Program-made: the position numbers and the translations under genes
In this document: positions 54,801 through 64,000 of the stretch, piece by piece
Layout: every line of letters begins with the position of its first letter
Numbering within the stretch: the stretch's first letter is position 1
The notes under the pieces: model-generated
Seen by the model: the letters and a program-made list of their open reading frames with translations, nothing else
Told to the model about the DNA's origin: nothing
Databases searched by the model: none
Assembly: GCA_013407085.1 (NCBI GenBank)
Contig: JACCGJ010016194.1
Location: forward strand, 1 to 64,000
DNA from: Atriophallophorus winterbourni
Lineage: Eukaryota > Platyhelminthes > Trematoda > Plagiorchiida > Microphallidae
Direction of reading: 5' to 3'
DNA: 64,000 bases

Positions 54801-57800
54801 TACTAAATGCTTTACTATATGACATCGAAACCTGGACCATCCACGCAAGACATGAACGGAAGCTGAATGCTTTCCATCTACGAAGCATCCGTCGTATCTT
54901 GAACATATCGTGGATGGACAGAGTGACTAATGCTAGTGCTTTCAAAAGCTGGTCTACAGAGCATGTTCACCCTATTGCGACAGCGCCGCCTGCGGTGGCT
55001 TGGTCATGTCTACAGAATGGAAAATTGTGATATTCCGAAAGATCTACTCTATGGTGAGTTGCAAATAGGAAGTCGACGATTGGGAAGACCGCACTTGCGG
55101 TACAAAGACGTTCGCAGTAGAGATATGAAAGCTTTTTGTATGACCCCACGATTTGGGAATATCTTTCTCTTGACCGCTCACATTGGAGGTATTGTGTAAA
55201 GCGTCGTCTGCAAGCTGAGGAGGAGCAGATACAGCTCGTGGCTGCTGAACGCAGATCGCGCCGCCGGCGTGCAACTGATGCAATACAACCGAGTTCTGCA
55301 TATCGGTGCGAGAGCTGTGGGAGAGATTGTTCCTCCCGAGTCGGACTGTTTAGTCAACCAAAAAGATGTGCAGTATGAAAAAATCATGCGATTGTGATGT
55401 AAATCCACGGTGGACATCGACCGAAGGAGGCCAAAAACAACCCAATAAACGTTGGTACGGAGGATGGTAAACTTCACTAGTAAAATATCGAATGCCTAAA
55501 GAGAACGCTTCAATGTGAGATCGAACCAGGCTGAACAACAAAGTCATGGTGATCAAGTGATCTCTCGGAACGTAGGCAGTGTTCAAAGATACTGGTAACG
55601 TGAATGCGTTTTCGTCCGTTATCATTCCACTGTCTCACGCCTCACTGAAACCAACTTTGCCGGCTCCAACTGATTAGGGCGCGTTGCCCGAAAAACGGTA
55701 ATAAGGTGTAAAAGCCAGTGATGTGAGCACTAAAACAACCTTAGAGAGTAGTTTGACATATAGCATCTGGGAAATAAGGATTGCCACGTGATATCTATTC
55801 CATGACAGGTTCGAAGAAATGTGAGAATATGACTACGTGAGAAGCACACATTTAACACGCAGCATGAATAGCTGTCTACATGGAAGGCAGCGATGTCATC
55901 AAATGTCCGTTTTCTAGTTTCACAAGGAACGAGCATTTGTCGTACCGTGAAAACCTCACTGGTAAATTAAAATTATTTATAGAAAACGAACGCCCGAAAC
56001 GAGATGACAGCTTTGGTTTTTTGTGTCGAGTGGGTTTGGAATGTATATTCTATAAAACAAGGATTACAAAGCGGCCAAGTGATGACCAACAGAAATGATA
56101 GTCTAAGATTAAGGTACACCGAAAGCTCAGCTAGACAGCTTTGACATCCATACAGATTTCAACCCCAATTCACAATAAGAAGCGGTGCTCAAACCCCAAT
56201 CCCTTACACACCCTAATCGGTTTTCTGCTGTTTGTCATCATCAGGTGCATACAGTGAGCCGTCATCAGTGCAGTGCAGTGAGCCTTGATACAGTAGGGGT
56301 GTATTCCTAGCTAGTGAGAAATGATAATGTAACACCAAGTGGTGATGTGGATTTAGGTACGCAAAACGCATAAATGAGAAAATCGATAAAATGCTGAAAC
56401 GAGGAGAGAAATAGTGAACAAATTACAAGCTTAAGAGGCGCCTATTGGTCAGAGAAACCACATGGTCTCCGAATCGAAATTCGAACGTGGAATACGAAGG
56501 AAATATAGTTGGGAATCCAGCGCGCGTGGGGGGAGGTTGAAACCAAAACAACGAGGGAACAACAAAAACTTACCAACGATACTGCTCGGCTTGCGTCAAC
56601 GTATGTTCGAAGATAAGCAGTTCAAACTATGAGAGAAGAGAGGTTAGTAAGCAGTGAAAGAAGGAATGGTAGTAAGCAAAAAACAGGTAGGTTAATGGGT
56701 TTGAATAACGGAATCGGCTACTGCCAGTACGTGACGAGTGAAAAAGGAATGGTCGTTAGATGTGTGATGGCAAGGTATGCAGATACGTTCGGGGATCGAG
56801 CATCGTTAAACAAACAAGATTGGTCGTATCATTTTGCAAGTAAGCAAAATGTTTTGATTTTGTTTTCAATTCAAAAACTCTTACAGGGTTAAGAAAAAAT
56901 GAATCCCACTTCCTAGACTTGGTAAATATACTCAATGAAAAGCCGTTCGCAGAAGAAGAGAAGATAATTAAAAACAACATACCAGCGGACCCATCCAAAC
57001 CCGTATTGAATGAAATTAGAAGACGGAGTACCTTACTCGAGGTGAACTTAGTTGTTCGATGGTTTAAACGCTTTCAGTGTAAGCATGTTAAAGTTAGAAT
57101 GCACAATGAAAATGATCTAAAATAATGATTCTGAACCAGAGGGATCAAAGCAAATCGGGAGGCATAGAACAACACCAAAAGATTATTTCACCATCGCGCA
57201 TTCTAGTTTTTTGAAAATAAATGAAGCCGTCGTCGTTTAAAATGGGCTACGAGGGAAAATCCTTGCACAAATGAACGTGCATGGAGAATTAGAACTTACT
57301 ATTGGTGGGCAGAAGTAAGGTCACACGGAAAATTTATTTTCAGTAAATCCGTCACTGAGAGCCATGAGAGAATTCATTGTTGTTTAGTAACGGATGAGGC
57401 GACTTTAGACTGGCACACATTCATTCAAGATGATAAAGTGCAAATGAGAAAATTCTGTGGTCAGTTGAAACGGTTAACATCGCCAAAAATAACAAAGATG
57501 TTTAATTAAATGGTCAGACAACCAATAGGGTGGGTATAGCACTCAACGAACACAATCATGCCGACTGTAATAATGTATGTATGCATGCATGTAATTATGT
57601 ATGTCCGTCTGTATGTATGTGTGTGTATATATGTATGCATGTATGTATGTATGTAATTATCTATGTATTTATGTCAGTCTGCATGTATGTATGTCCGTCT
57701 GTATGTATGTGTATGTACGTACGCATTCATGTATGTATGTATTTATTTATGTATGTAATAATGTATGTATGTATGTATGTACGCATGTAATTATGTATGT

Positions 57801-60800
57801 CCGTTTGTATGTATGTATGTATGTATGCATGTATGTATGTATGCAGTCACAGTGGCTTAACGTAAGCTGCAGCAACAATCCGAATTTAAATCCGTACAAG
57901 CAATTATGTCGAAACGAAACACATTTTCGTTGAGTCACGCCATAAAGAAGCAAAAAATGGGAGAGATTACTGAACAGCAATATTTGCAGGTGATTCTTGG
58001 ATAGCCTGGGTTTGTTTAGATGCATAGTATAACATAGCACAAACATAAAAATGAGTTAACCACAAATTGCGCCAAATAACAAAACCCACTGGATTCAATC
58101 GAGATTGCCTTAAACTGTAAACGATAGGAAGTCACAACACGAAAATTAGATCATTTAGGCGACTATAGGGGATTTGACTGGACCCTTCGCGACTGGTTGG
58201 GTATACAACGCTACTCAAACGTGCCAATCTGCTTAAAGATTCATAAAAGCTTAACAATAATCGGTGAGACAGCAAGAGTACCCCGAGCCGCAAAGCGTGA
58301 GACTACAACGGCGATGGTCAGGGGTTCAAGCCACAACTTAAAGAGAGTATACGCATTGCTAATGAGCTCAAATAGGAGTGATACTCGAGTTCAATTGTTC
58401 AATTATCGAGTATCGTGACCAGTTTCTTATTATTTTGAAGCATGTGTTACTTATGAGCAGTCACAAACATAGACAAATAAATTGTTCAAATGCGCAGCAT
58501 CTAAAACGTAAAAATTTCACTTAACAAGCGTGTAGCAATTGGAATGACAAACTCACCAAAGATTGATTGATAATATATTCGAAAAAGTAAACAGCCGTCA
58601 AGGAGATCAACAGACACAATAGACCCTGAAAAAGCAATACATCAAGGAACTCGTCACGAACAAGCTAGAGATACAATTAGTCACAAATATAACCAGTGTG
58701 CTTAAAAATTGCAATGCAAATTCTTTTTGGCACTTTCGGTTGTTGTGTTAAGAATAGTGTAACATACACGGCAGGTAAACTATCACAAAACTCGCAACAA
58801 GCGATTGCAACTTGATAAAGATGAGGGGATAAAGTATAAATGTGCGTGTTCCGCCTTTTTGACTAGAGGGCTGTAATAACGCCAGATCGTGACACGCGGT
58901 TCTAACGTTGGCAAGGACTAGTTTATAAAAATGTATAATGTAAACTTCTCATCATATATTAAAGGTGTGAAGTATATTGGCGGTGAGCTATAATCTGACC
59001 ATTCGGGTGATATACAGAACGCCACCAAACGGTACAAGGACAGACAACACCCATTGGTCGTGCGCGCAATAAACGCTATTGATCAATCGGCTTCGCTTGT
59101 GATGTGGGATTCGTGGGTTAAATTGACTAGTATTAACCTCAGGGATGACGCGACAAGTTGGTATGAGATGTGGGGGGTGGCATGGATCGACTGTCACGAA
59201 GTCTGTGTGGCTTGCAAATGGTTCTCAACAAGCTACGCGAAGCCAGTATCTTGTCCCTTATTTGAGGACTGAAAAATCAGGAATTCTTTAGTCTGCTATC
59301 TTGCTCGCCATTTGGTTGATATAACGTGACAGTATGAACTTCGTCATTGAATCTTCACTCGAACAGTGTTTAATTACCACATTTGTACAAGTATTTATGT
59401 GTAGTCGAATTAATTTGATTGCTGAAAATTTCTATAATGGACGTTAGAACATGGAATGTGATTTCCGTCGCTTGACCTGGCGCGTAATCCCATTGCACGT
59501 GTCTATGAGAAGAACTAGAACCCCCAGCCTCGTTGGTACTCGCCGCAATATGATGATGATTGCACAAAATCCGCGTCTCGGTCTTAACAGTAGGAAAGTG
59601 AGATCGGCTCTCGCATTGCGAGAGCTCGCTTCGCGTTCACCAGTCTAGGTCACCTCTGGAAACGGTCTGAGCTGAGTTTGAGACTCAAGGGGAGAGTTTA
59701 CCTGGCCTCAGTCAGGTCGGTCTTGCTTTACGGGTGCGAGAGCTGGGCAGTACGCCAAGAGGAGCTCCGGCGATTGGAGGTGTTTGAACATCGATGTTTA
59801 CAGAGGCTTGCACGAGTGTGGTGGCAACACTGCACTAGCAACGTTGAAGTGAGGCACCGTGTTCTAGGTGTGGACAGCCTGATGCTACGAGACCTAATCG
59901 ACCATTCCCGTCTCCGCTGGCTAGGGCATTGCTTGAGAAGGAAGCCTGAGCGCATACCCTTCCGCGCGCTGCGTGTGTCGGTTGGCCCAGGCTGGCGGCG
60001 GTGTTCAGGTGGACAACCGCTGACCTGGAAGAAGACCTTAAAACGCTTGACGTCGGGTTTAGCTCGGGTCGGACGAACGCGGCTTCCTGGGTGGGGTCCA
60101 AGGGATAGTGAGTGTCTGTGGCTTGACACGCTGTCGACGATGGCTGAGAACCGGCAACAGTAGGGAGAGTGCATTCTATTTTGTGTTCCCCCCTCAAATT
60201 TGTAAAAAAATCAACAACAAAAATAAAAAAATCGACATGTGGAACAATGGACAAAAAAATTTCCCCTCATATTGTACCTTTTTTCTTTCTTTTTCTCGTG
60301 CATTGCCGGGTGCCACATGGATGTGAATTCGAGAATTTGTCAACATTGGTCTTCGCAGAATCATTGCTGGTAGCTAATACTAGCTTATTCACAACGATTC
60401 GATCGGTGATAAACAAACTAAATTAGCATCAATATATATATAGAGAGAGACAGATCAAGCTACACAGGCAACGCTGGCTAGATCACGCACTACGGACAAT
60501 ATGTATGTATGAAAGCACAAGCCTGACCCAGCCGCCCAGTCAGAGACAGCATGTGGACTGAGAAACTGTTAGGTTTCCCAGGCCCAGAAAGATGAGAGAA
60601 ATAAAATAGAAATGGTAGTGAGACCCCAGCGTGTTTCAGCGTGCGGATAATAGACCACTACAAATGGTTCTATTTACGACGCCACATCCGGATTACTGTA
60701 GAACTTATGGTGGCCAAACCGCCGTATGGCACAGTCAACTAAAGATCCAAACTAGTAAATTTTCTAAAGGCGGCGGAGTCCACCTTCAGGATTGAGGTCT

Positions 60801-61614
60801 CCCGGGATCAGAAATCATTCATTCATTCATTCAGTCCTCTCCGTGCCGGGTGGCACATGAGGCGAAGGCAACTTCACGCCAGTGGTTCCGGTCTGTCGCT
60901 GCTTCCTTTGCCGTCTGCACCGTGAATCCTTGTGCATGTAGTTCGCGTTCCAACGTTCTGCGCCAAGTTTCCTTGGGCCGTCCCCTTTTTCGTTTACCTT
61001 GCGAATGCCAGTGCATGGCTACCTTCGTATGCGAACTGGGATCCATTCTGCAGACATGACCGAACCACGGATCTGTTGTCATCGTTTTCGTAGCAATGTA
61101 GGTTTTACGGGATAGGGTTACTAGCCCTATTTACATGTGGGAATATCACTGACGATTGTGCTTAGTTGCGTTAAGTATCACGTTGGCGTGTTTGCGTAAA
61201 TGTGTAGTGCTGTCAGGTAAAGTGATGAGGAAATTTTGCAGTGAAGCATTTTTTTGAAAGCACAAGCCTGATCCAGGCAAAGTGCCGCACAGCTAGAGAC
61301 TGCACATGGGCTAAGATACTGTCAGGTTGCCTAGGCCTAGAGATGGTGGTAAGAGCTGCGACAAAGTTGTAATTCTTCTGGAGATTACAAATACGAGAAC
61401 AAGGAAAACTCGTACAGCGGACCGACCTTGACAATTTGCCACTTGACTCGGAGCGAGGGGTTGATCTGCTGCAAATCTACCACGTCGGAAGGATGAACTG
61501 GTTGTTCAACGATGGAACCATCACTGGATCGACGACTGCTGTCGGCGGTCGAGAACACTTCATACACGCCATCATCATGAATTGATTCCGAGTTGGTAGA
61601 GAAGTTGTCAGAAC
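51703..61614 (-). CDS. CLN3: battenin (CLN3), C-terminal six exons
   Basis: Exons 61614-61427, 58625-58557, 56626-56574, 54192-54099, 52896-52756 and 51819-51703 join in frame to about 220 aa. CLN3 is a multi-pass lysosomal membrane protein; in humans its loss causes juvenile Batten disease. Matches to the family in order: SLRVKWQIVK, VYFFEYIINQSLFELLIF, QAEQYRWYQVLYQTGVFISR, PSIWIMFLIILYEG, LGGLAYVNTF, REFAMAVSTVSDSVGI, GLLAIPLRTWLC. The first visible exon also holds a Ser/Asp-rich cytosolic loop (TADSSRRSSDGS). The last residues are CSR, so the CaaX box that ends human CLN3 (CQLS) is absent. The first ~200 residues are not found in the window. All donors are GT and acceptors AG, and phases agree, so the gene looks intact here. 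Confidence 0.92.
52756..52896 (-). CDS. CLN3: CLN3 exon, YEG membrane segment
   Basis: 141 nt, 47 codons, phase 0 at both ends. PSIWIMFLIILYEG then AYVNTFYRI, the best conserved stretch of the family. Confidence 0.95.
53515..53682 (+). repeat. SINE copy in CLN3 intron
   Basis: GATTGGCCAACGGTTCTGAG, ACACGCTGGAGTC, TCTGTCTAGGCCTGAAC and a TTTCATTCACATTC end. Several substitutions. Confidence 0.75.
54099..54192 (-). CDS. CLN3: CLN3 exon, YQVLYQ segment
   Basis: 94 nt. YQVLYQTGVFISRSS followed by a hydrophobic helix (YTWIMAVLQ). The donor is GTACGT. Confidence 0.95.
54430..55378 (+). mobile_element. LINE RT C-terminal part with terminal zinc finger
   Basis: Truncated just before the catalytic box. 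Reads QFLADDAAIIAHSQEHLQLL, FTYHGSTIADNLSLDTEI, then after a stop VWGNRKLTVNIKMMAYSACV, RKLNAFHLRSIRRILNISW, then in other frames LRQRRLRWLGHVYRME, GRPHLRYKDVRSRDMKA, and RCESCGRDCSSRVGLFSQ, a C2H2-like finger with its His replaced. It lies in a CLN3 intron, opposite in strand. It may be the same LINE family as the endonuclease piece at 17.1 kb. Confidence 0.75.
55379..56189. other. CLN3 intron, nothing recognised
   Basis: No motif or repeat identified. Confidence 0.4.
56190..56290 (-). repeat. repeat X copy with decayed hammerhead
   Basis: The minus strand keeps CTGATGA and AAACA of the ribozyme and a downstream TTTGAGCACC-like block. The flanks have diverged. Confidence 0.5.
56207..56248 (-). 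ncRNA. degenerate hammerhead ribozyme remnant
   Basis: CUGAUGA is intact. Helix II (UGAC/GCAG) and helix I (TGCAC against GGTGT) are mispaired. Probably inactive. Confidence 0.4.
56574..56626 (-). CDS. CLN3: CLN3 exon, FELLIF segment
   Basis: 53 nt. FELLIFEHTLTQAEQYR plus two bases of the Trp codon that is completed in the next exon. The donor is GTAAGT. Confidence 0.93.
57569..57842. repeat. ATGT tetranucleotide tract with higher-order units
   Basis: About 275 bases of TATG repeats broken by regular variants (CATG, TAATTATG, GTCCGTCTG). The TAATTATGTATGTCCGT variant recurs, so larger units have been copied. Open frames across it (MYVCMYV) are a by-product of the repeat. Confidence 0.95.
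57843..58556. other. CLN3 intron, nothing recognised
   Basis: No motif or repeat identified. Confidence 0.4.
58557..58625 (-). CDS. CLN3: CLN3 exon, EYIINQ segment
   Basis: 69 nt, 23 codons, phase 0. The membrane segment GLLCLLISLTAVYFFEYIIN. Confidence 0.93.
58990..59240 (-). repeat. old unnamed repeat
   Basis: The reverse complement shares CCACGAATCCCACA, TTGATCAATAGCG-like and GCGCACGAC blocks with 48950-49100. No coding motif. Confidence 0.4.
59580..60180 (+). mobile_element. RTE-like LINE C-terminal fragment
   Basis: RSALALRELASR, then after a frameshift near 59645 RLKGRVYLASVRSVLLYGCE, RRLEVFEHRCLQRLARVWWQ, HSRLRWLGHCLRRKPERIP, RLPGWGPRDSECLWLDTLS. An A-rich 3' end follows (about 60205-60230). 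It is open over 160 codons. It differs from RTE-A and RTE-B, so a third RTE lineage is present. Confidence 0.8.
60453..60653 (-). repeat. SINE subfamily with extra 3' sequence, copy 2
   Basis: The reverse complement matches 28019-28203 over both ends, including the ~45 bases beyond the CATA tail. Confidence 0.75.
60806..61085 (-). mobile_element. LINE 3' end with AATG tail
   Basis: The minus strand reads WFGHVCRMDPSSHTKVAMHW, GKRKRGRPKETWRRTLEREL, NHWREVAFASCATRHGED and stops, followed by a GAATGAATGAATGAATG tail at 60830-60810. This is the C-terminal end of another LINE type (GRPK.TWRRT). It is open over 83 codons and the rest is missing. Confidence 0.75.
61255..61343 (-). repeat. SINE 3' fragment
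   Basis: CACAAGCCTGATCCAGGCAA, AGATACTGTCAGGTTGCC, in reverse-complement order. Ends 84 bases before the CLN3 exon. Confidence 0.8.
61427..61614 (-). CDS. CLN3: CLN3 exon with cytosolic loop
   Basis: 188 nt, acceptor TTTACAG, donor GTCGGT, phase 1 to 0. SDNFSTNSES..STADSSRRSSDG then NPSLRVKWQIVK. Confidence 0.85.
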
Positions 61615-63344
61615 CTGTAAAGGGATGAGAATGATGGGCGGGAAATCACGGGGAAAAAGGACATTTTGTCAAGCACTGAGGCACGAAAAGATGTGTCATA
61701 AAAGAGAACAAACAACGCAAAACGTCCAACTTCGGCATTCGGTGATTACGTTTGATGTGATGAAAATGAACCGTTAGTGAAATAATACGTTTGGTCGAGG
61801 AGAATGTAATGACAAGTGGTTACCAGATTTGTGGTTTTGATTCTTGCGGCTGTATTTAATGTCAAAGATGTCTTGCTTACATGTATCGTTAACAGCTTGA
61901 CAACATCAGGGTGTCTGATAAAGAACGGTGCAAATATTTTTCAAAGGAAGTTAAAATTAATATTTGCTTAGGGAAAATTTAATTCAGGGATGCTTGTTAC
62001 CGCGAGACCACTCGGTAATCTAGATCGATGTGAGAGATTTAACAAGAGGAAATCTCATTTGGAGAACGTTATTAAACTGCAAGCTTGAGTGCAGCTGATC
62101 GCCACAATAACTTCCGTTGCACACATAGTTGTATTGCCTGAGAATTGTTGATCCAATCAGATGTTAAAAGATGATCGAAAATTTGAGTTGAGTGAGTCCA
62201 AAAGTGAAGCGCAATCATGACTATTGTCTGTGATATTCATCGACTGTCGCTATCGAACGATTACAACACAAGACTTGAAATCGTTCAACAATTACGATGG
62301 CCTAAACGCACACGGGAAACAAAAAGCGGCAAACTATCAGTAACTTTGGAAACGCACACACAACACTTGGCGTGTTCCGTTATAACAGTCTATTATTGTT
62401 CTAACGTCATCAAAACACCTTCGAAATATAACACAATCATGGATGTTGACGTTATCCATGGGTTTTGTGTTTCAAGTTTAGAGGAACAGGTAAAGGGGTA
62501 AAAGCGTAGCTGCTGCAATTCAAAATACGATACTTGTCGGAAACAGTTTTTAATGAATCAACATGGCGTTTCCAAGGACACAGTCTAACCCATCATCATT
62601 ATTTGTTATGATCAAGAAAGCATTTAGAAGGGACAGGTGACGATGAACAATATTGCTATAATGGTGAAGACAATTGCGATGCAGATAAATTTAATGGCTT
62701 CACAAATGGTATATATGAAAGCGGTACATTTGAAAGTGTGACAAACACGACTAGGTAGCTAACCAATTCATTGGAAACCATTAATGTAGAATCTGTATTC
62801 TTGTGGGTAATGCACGAAGCTACTGATATAATGTCAAGTAGTCTATACTGTAAAATTACCATAGACCGTATGTAGTTCCAATTGATCGAAATCGCGGAAA
62901 GGAACGCGTTCAACGTTTTCAGAATGACGGCAGCAATGCAGTTGGAATTTGGGGTGATCGGGCCGAACGAGCAAAAATAGGTAGCTGTGAAATTAGACAA
63001 GTTCATAGTACAAACGGTTAACGAGCGCAGTTCAGAAAACAACGCTGTAGCGATACGTGAATTGATTTTTCACCAAATCGGAAACTGTGGCGTGATATGG
63101 GTCGAAGTCCATTCGACGTCAGAGGACTATTTAGAATAATGAATGTGCTGTATTAAATAACTTTGTATCACATAACTAGCGGAGTTAATCTAGTGACTAC
63201 ATCAAAAGGGCACGTTTGAATGGGCCAGATGAGGGCAATCACGCTAGATGCTGTGCACGGAGGTCTTGAAAGAGATACACAGTAAAATCGGACGTGGAAT
63301 AATATAGCCATTATACTGGCAGCGCTACGTGATATATGATTTGA
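61615..63344. other. CLN3 upstream region, no exon identified
   Basis: Searched on the minus strand for the N-terminal CLN3 motifs without success. An open frame at 62656-63042 has no match to the family. Confidence 0.4.
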
Positions 63345-63418
63345 TATGAAAGCACAAGCCTGATCCAGGCAAAGTGCAGTACAGTCAGAGACTGCACGTG
63401 GGCTGAGATACTGTCAGG
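63345..63418 (-). repeat. SINE 3' fragment
   Basis: ATGAAAGCACAAGCCTGATC and CACGTGGGCTGAGATACTGT. 5'-truncated. Confidence 0.8.
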
Positions 63419-63603
63419 TGATAAGTCCTCTTAATTAGCACAATGTCCTTTGGATAAAGTGGACGAAAAAGGATAGATCTTAGTTGATAGGGTTGATCAA
63501 AAAACAACCAAACTGGTGGGCAGATTTAGCAAGCTATCTATCAGTGAAGGACTGAAATGACATCAGCACGGATGGCATGAATACTACCTGAATAATAAAG
63601 ATT

Positions 63604-63820
63604 GCACGGATGTGTAATCCTGCAGCACTTCTGTGCTATGCGGCTAAGACTGAGCTAAATCGATTGACTACCGGTTATGAGCTGCATGCTGAATCACGCT
63701 GGAGTCTCGCTATCATTTCTATTCTATCTTCTCTCTTATATCTGTCTAGGCGTGGGCAACCTGACAGTATCTTAGCCCACGTATGGTCTGTCACTGCACG
63801 GCACTTTCATTCATTCATTC
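63604..63820 (+). repeat. SINE with CATT tail
   Basis: Starts GCACGGATGTGTAATCCTGC, carries all central blocks, loses the last ~20 bases before the tail, and ends in CATTCATTCATTC. Confidence 0.85.
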
Positions 63821-64000
63821 AAAGAATAATGGATGTAGCATCACACTCCTATTTAAACCTGGTTCCAGACTACAAACAGGTGGTCATATGCTCACTCCAG
63901 AAACAATACTTGTCCACATTGTGTCGCCTCAGGTTTTACAAAGCTGTGGTCTGTTCTTATCTTAATATCTCTACTCTCAAAGAGGGTTACTATCAACAGG

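Noticed and set aside
57569..57842. CRISPR-like array
   Set aside because: Simple tetranucleotide tract without spacers, in a eukaryotic genome.
57530..57933. Open frames rich in Met-Tyr-Val-Cys over the microsatellite
   Set aside because: They are the mechanical translation of ATGT repeats.
62656..63042. Minus-strand open frame as a 5' exon of CLN3
   Set aside because: It lies in the right direction, but no CLN3 motif and no suitable phase-1 donor could be matched.

Overview
The window is eukaryotic DNA, most likely from a digenean trematode (flatworm). The support is three intron-containing animal genes with GT/AG splice sites, an intron of only 31 bases, and a dense load of degraded non-LTR retrotransposons (CR1-like and RTE-like), a Penelope-like fragment and a roughly 235-bp SINE. 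The phylum is an inference from this mixture; no single marker fixes the genus.

Three host genes can be read. (1) 16,300-30,496, plus strand: a KLHDC3-like kelch beta-propeller gene in nine phase-compatible exons. It includes an 86-nt exon behind a 31-nt intron and a candidate 26-nt microexon. The spliced product carries a BC-box-like motif and then a long, unrecognised, Pro/Ser-rich extension; the 3' end is not found. (2) 40,810-42,625, minus strand: a complete alpha-tubulin gene (451 aa) in three exons, the first holding only the ATG. (3) 51,703-61,614, minus strand: the last six exons of battenin (CLN3); the 5' half lies outside the window or was not found.

Everything else that can be identified is repeat-derived. 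1.4-15.3 kb is a patchwork of broken LINEs, including a CR1-like element whose ORF1 encodes a PHD finger, and one LINE carrying a nested SINE with an imperfect target duplication. An almost full-length RTE-type element (24.1-27.8 kb) sits in a kelch intron. 34-40 kb holds a repeat present as a 1-kb-spaced inverted pair, a CR1-like fragment, and a Penelope-like fragment abutting it. 44-48 kb holds another CR1-like LINE and an RTE endonuclease fragment. The CLN3 introns carry LINE 3' ends and a long tetranucleotide tract.

The main discovery candidate is a small dispersed repeat (four copies: 17.48, 40.12, 50.27 and 56.21 kb). Its best copy, on the minus strand at 50,271-50,312, folds as a complete minimal hammerhead ribozyme with a 3-bp loopless palindromic helix III. 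The SINE shares its 3' end with the RTE element, which suggests that the RTE machinery mobilises it. Splice structures and family calls come from reading the sequence by eye; no search was run.
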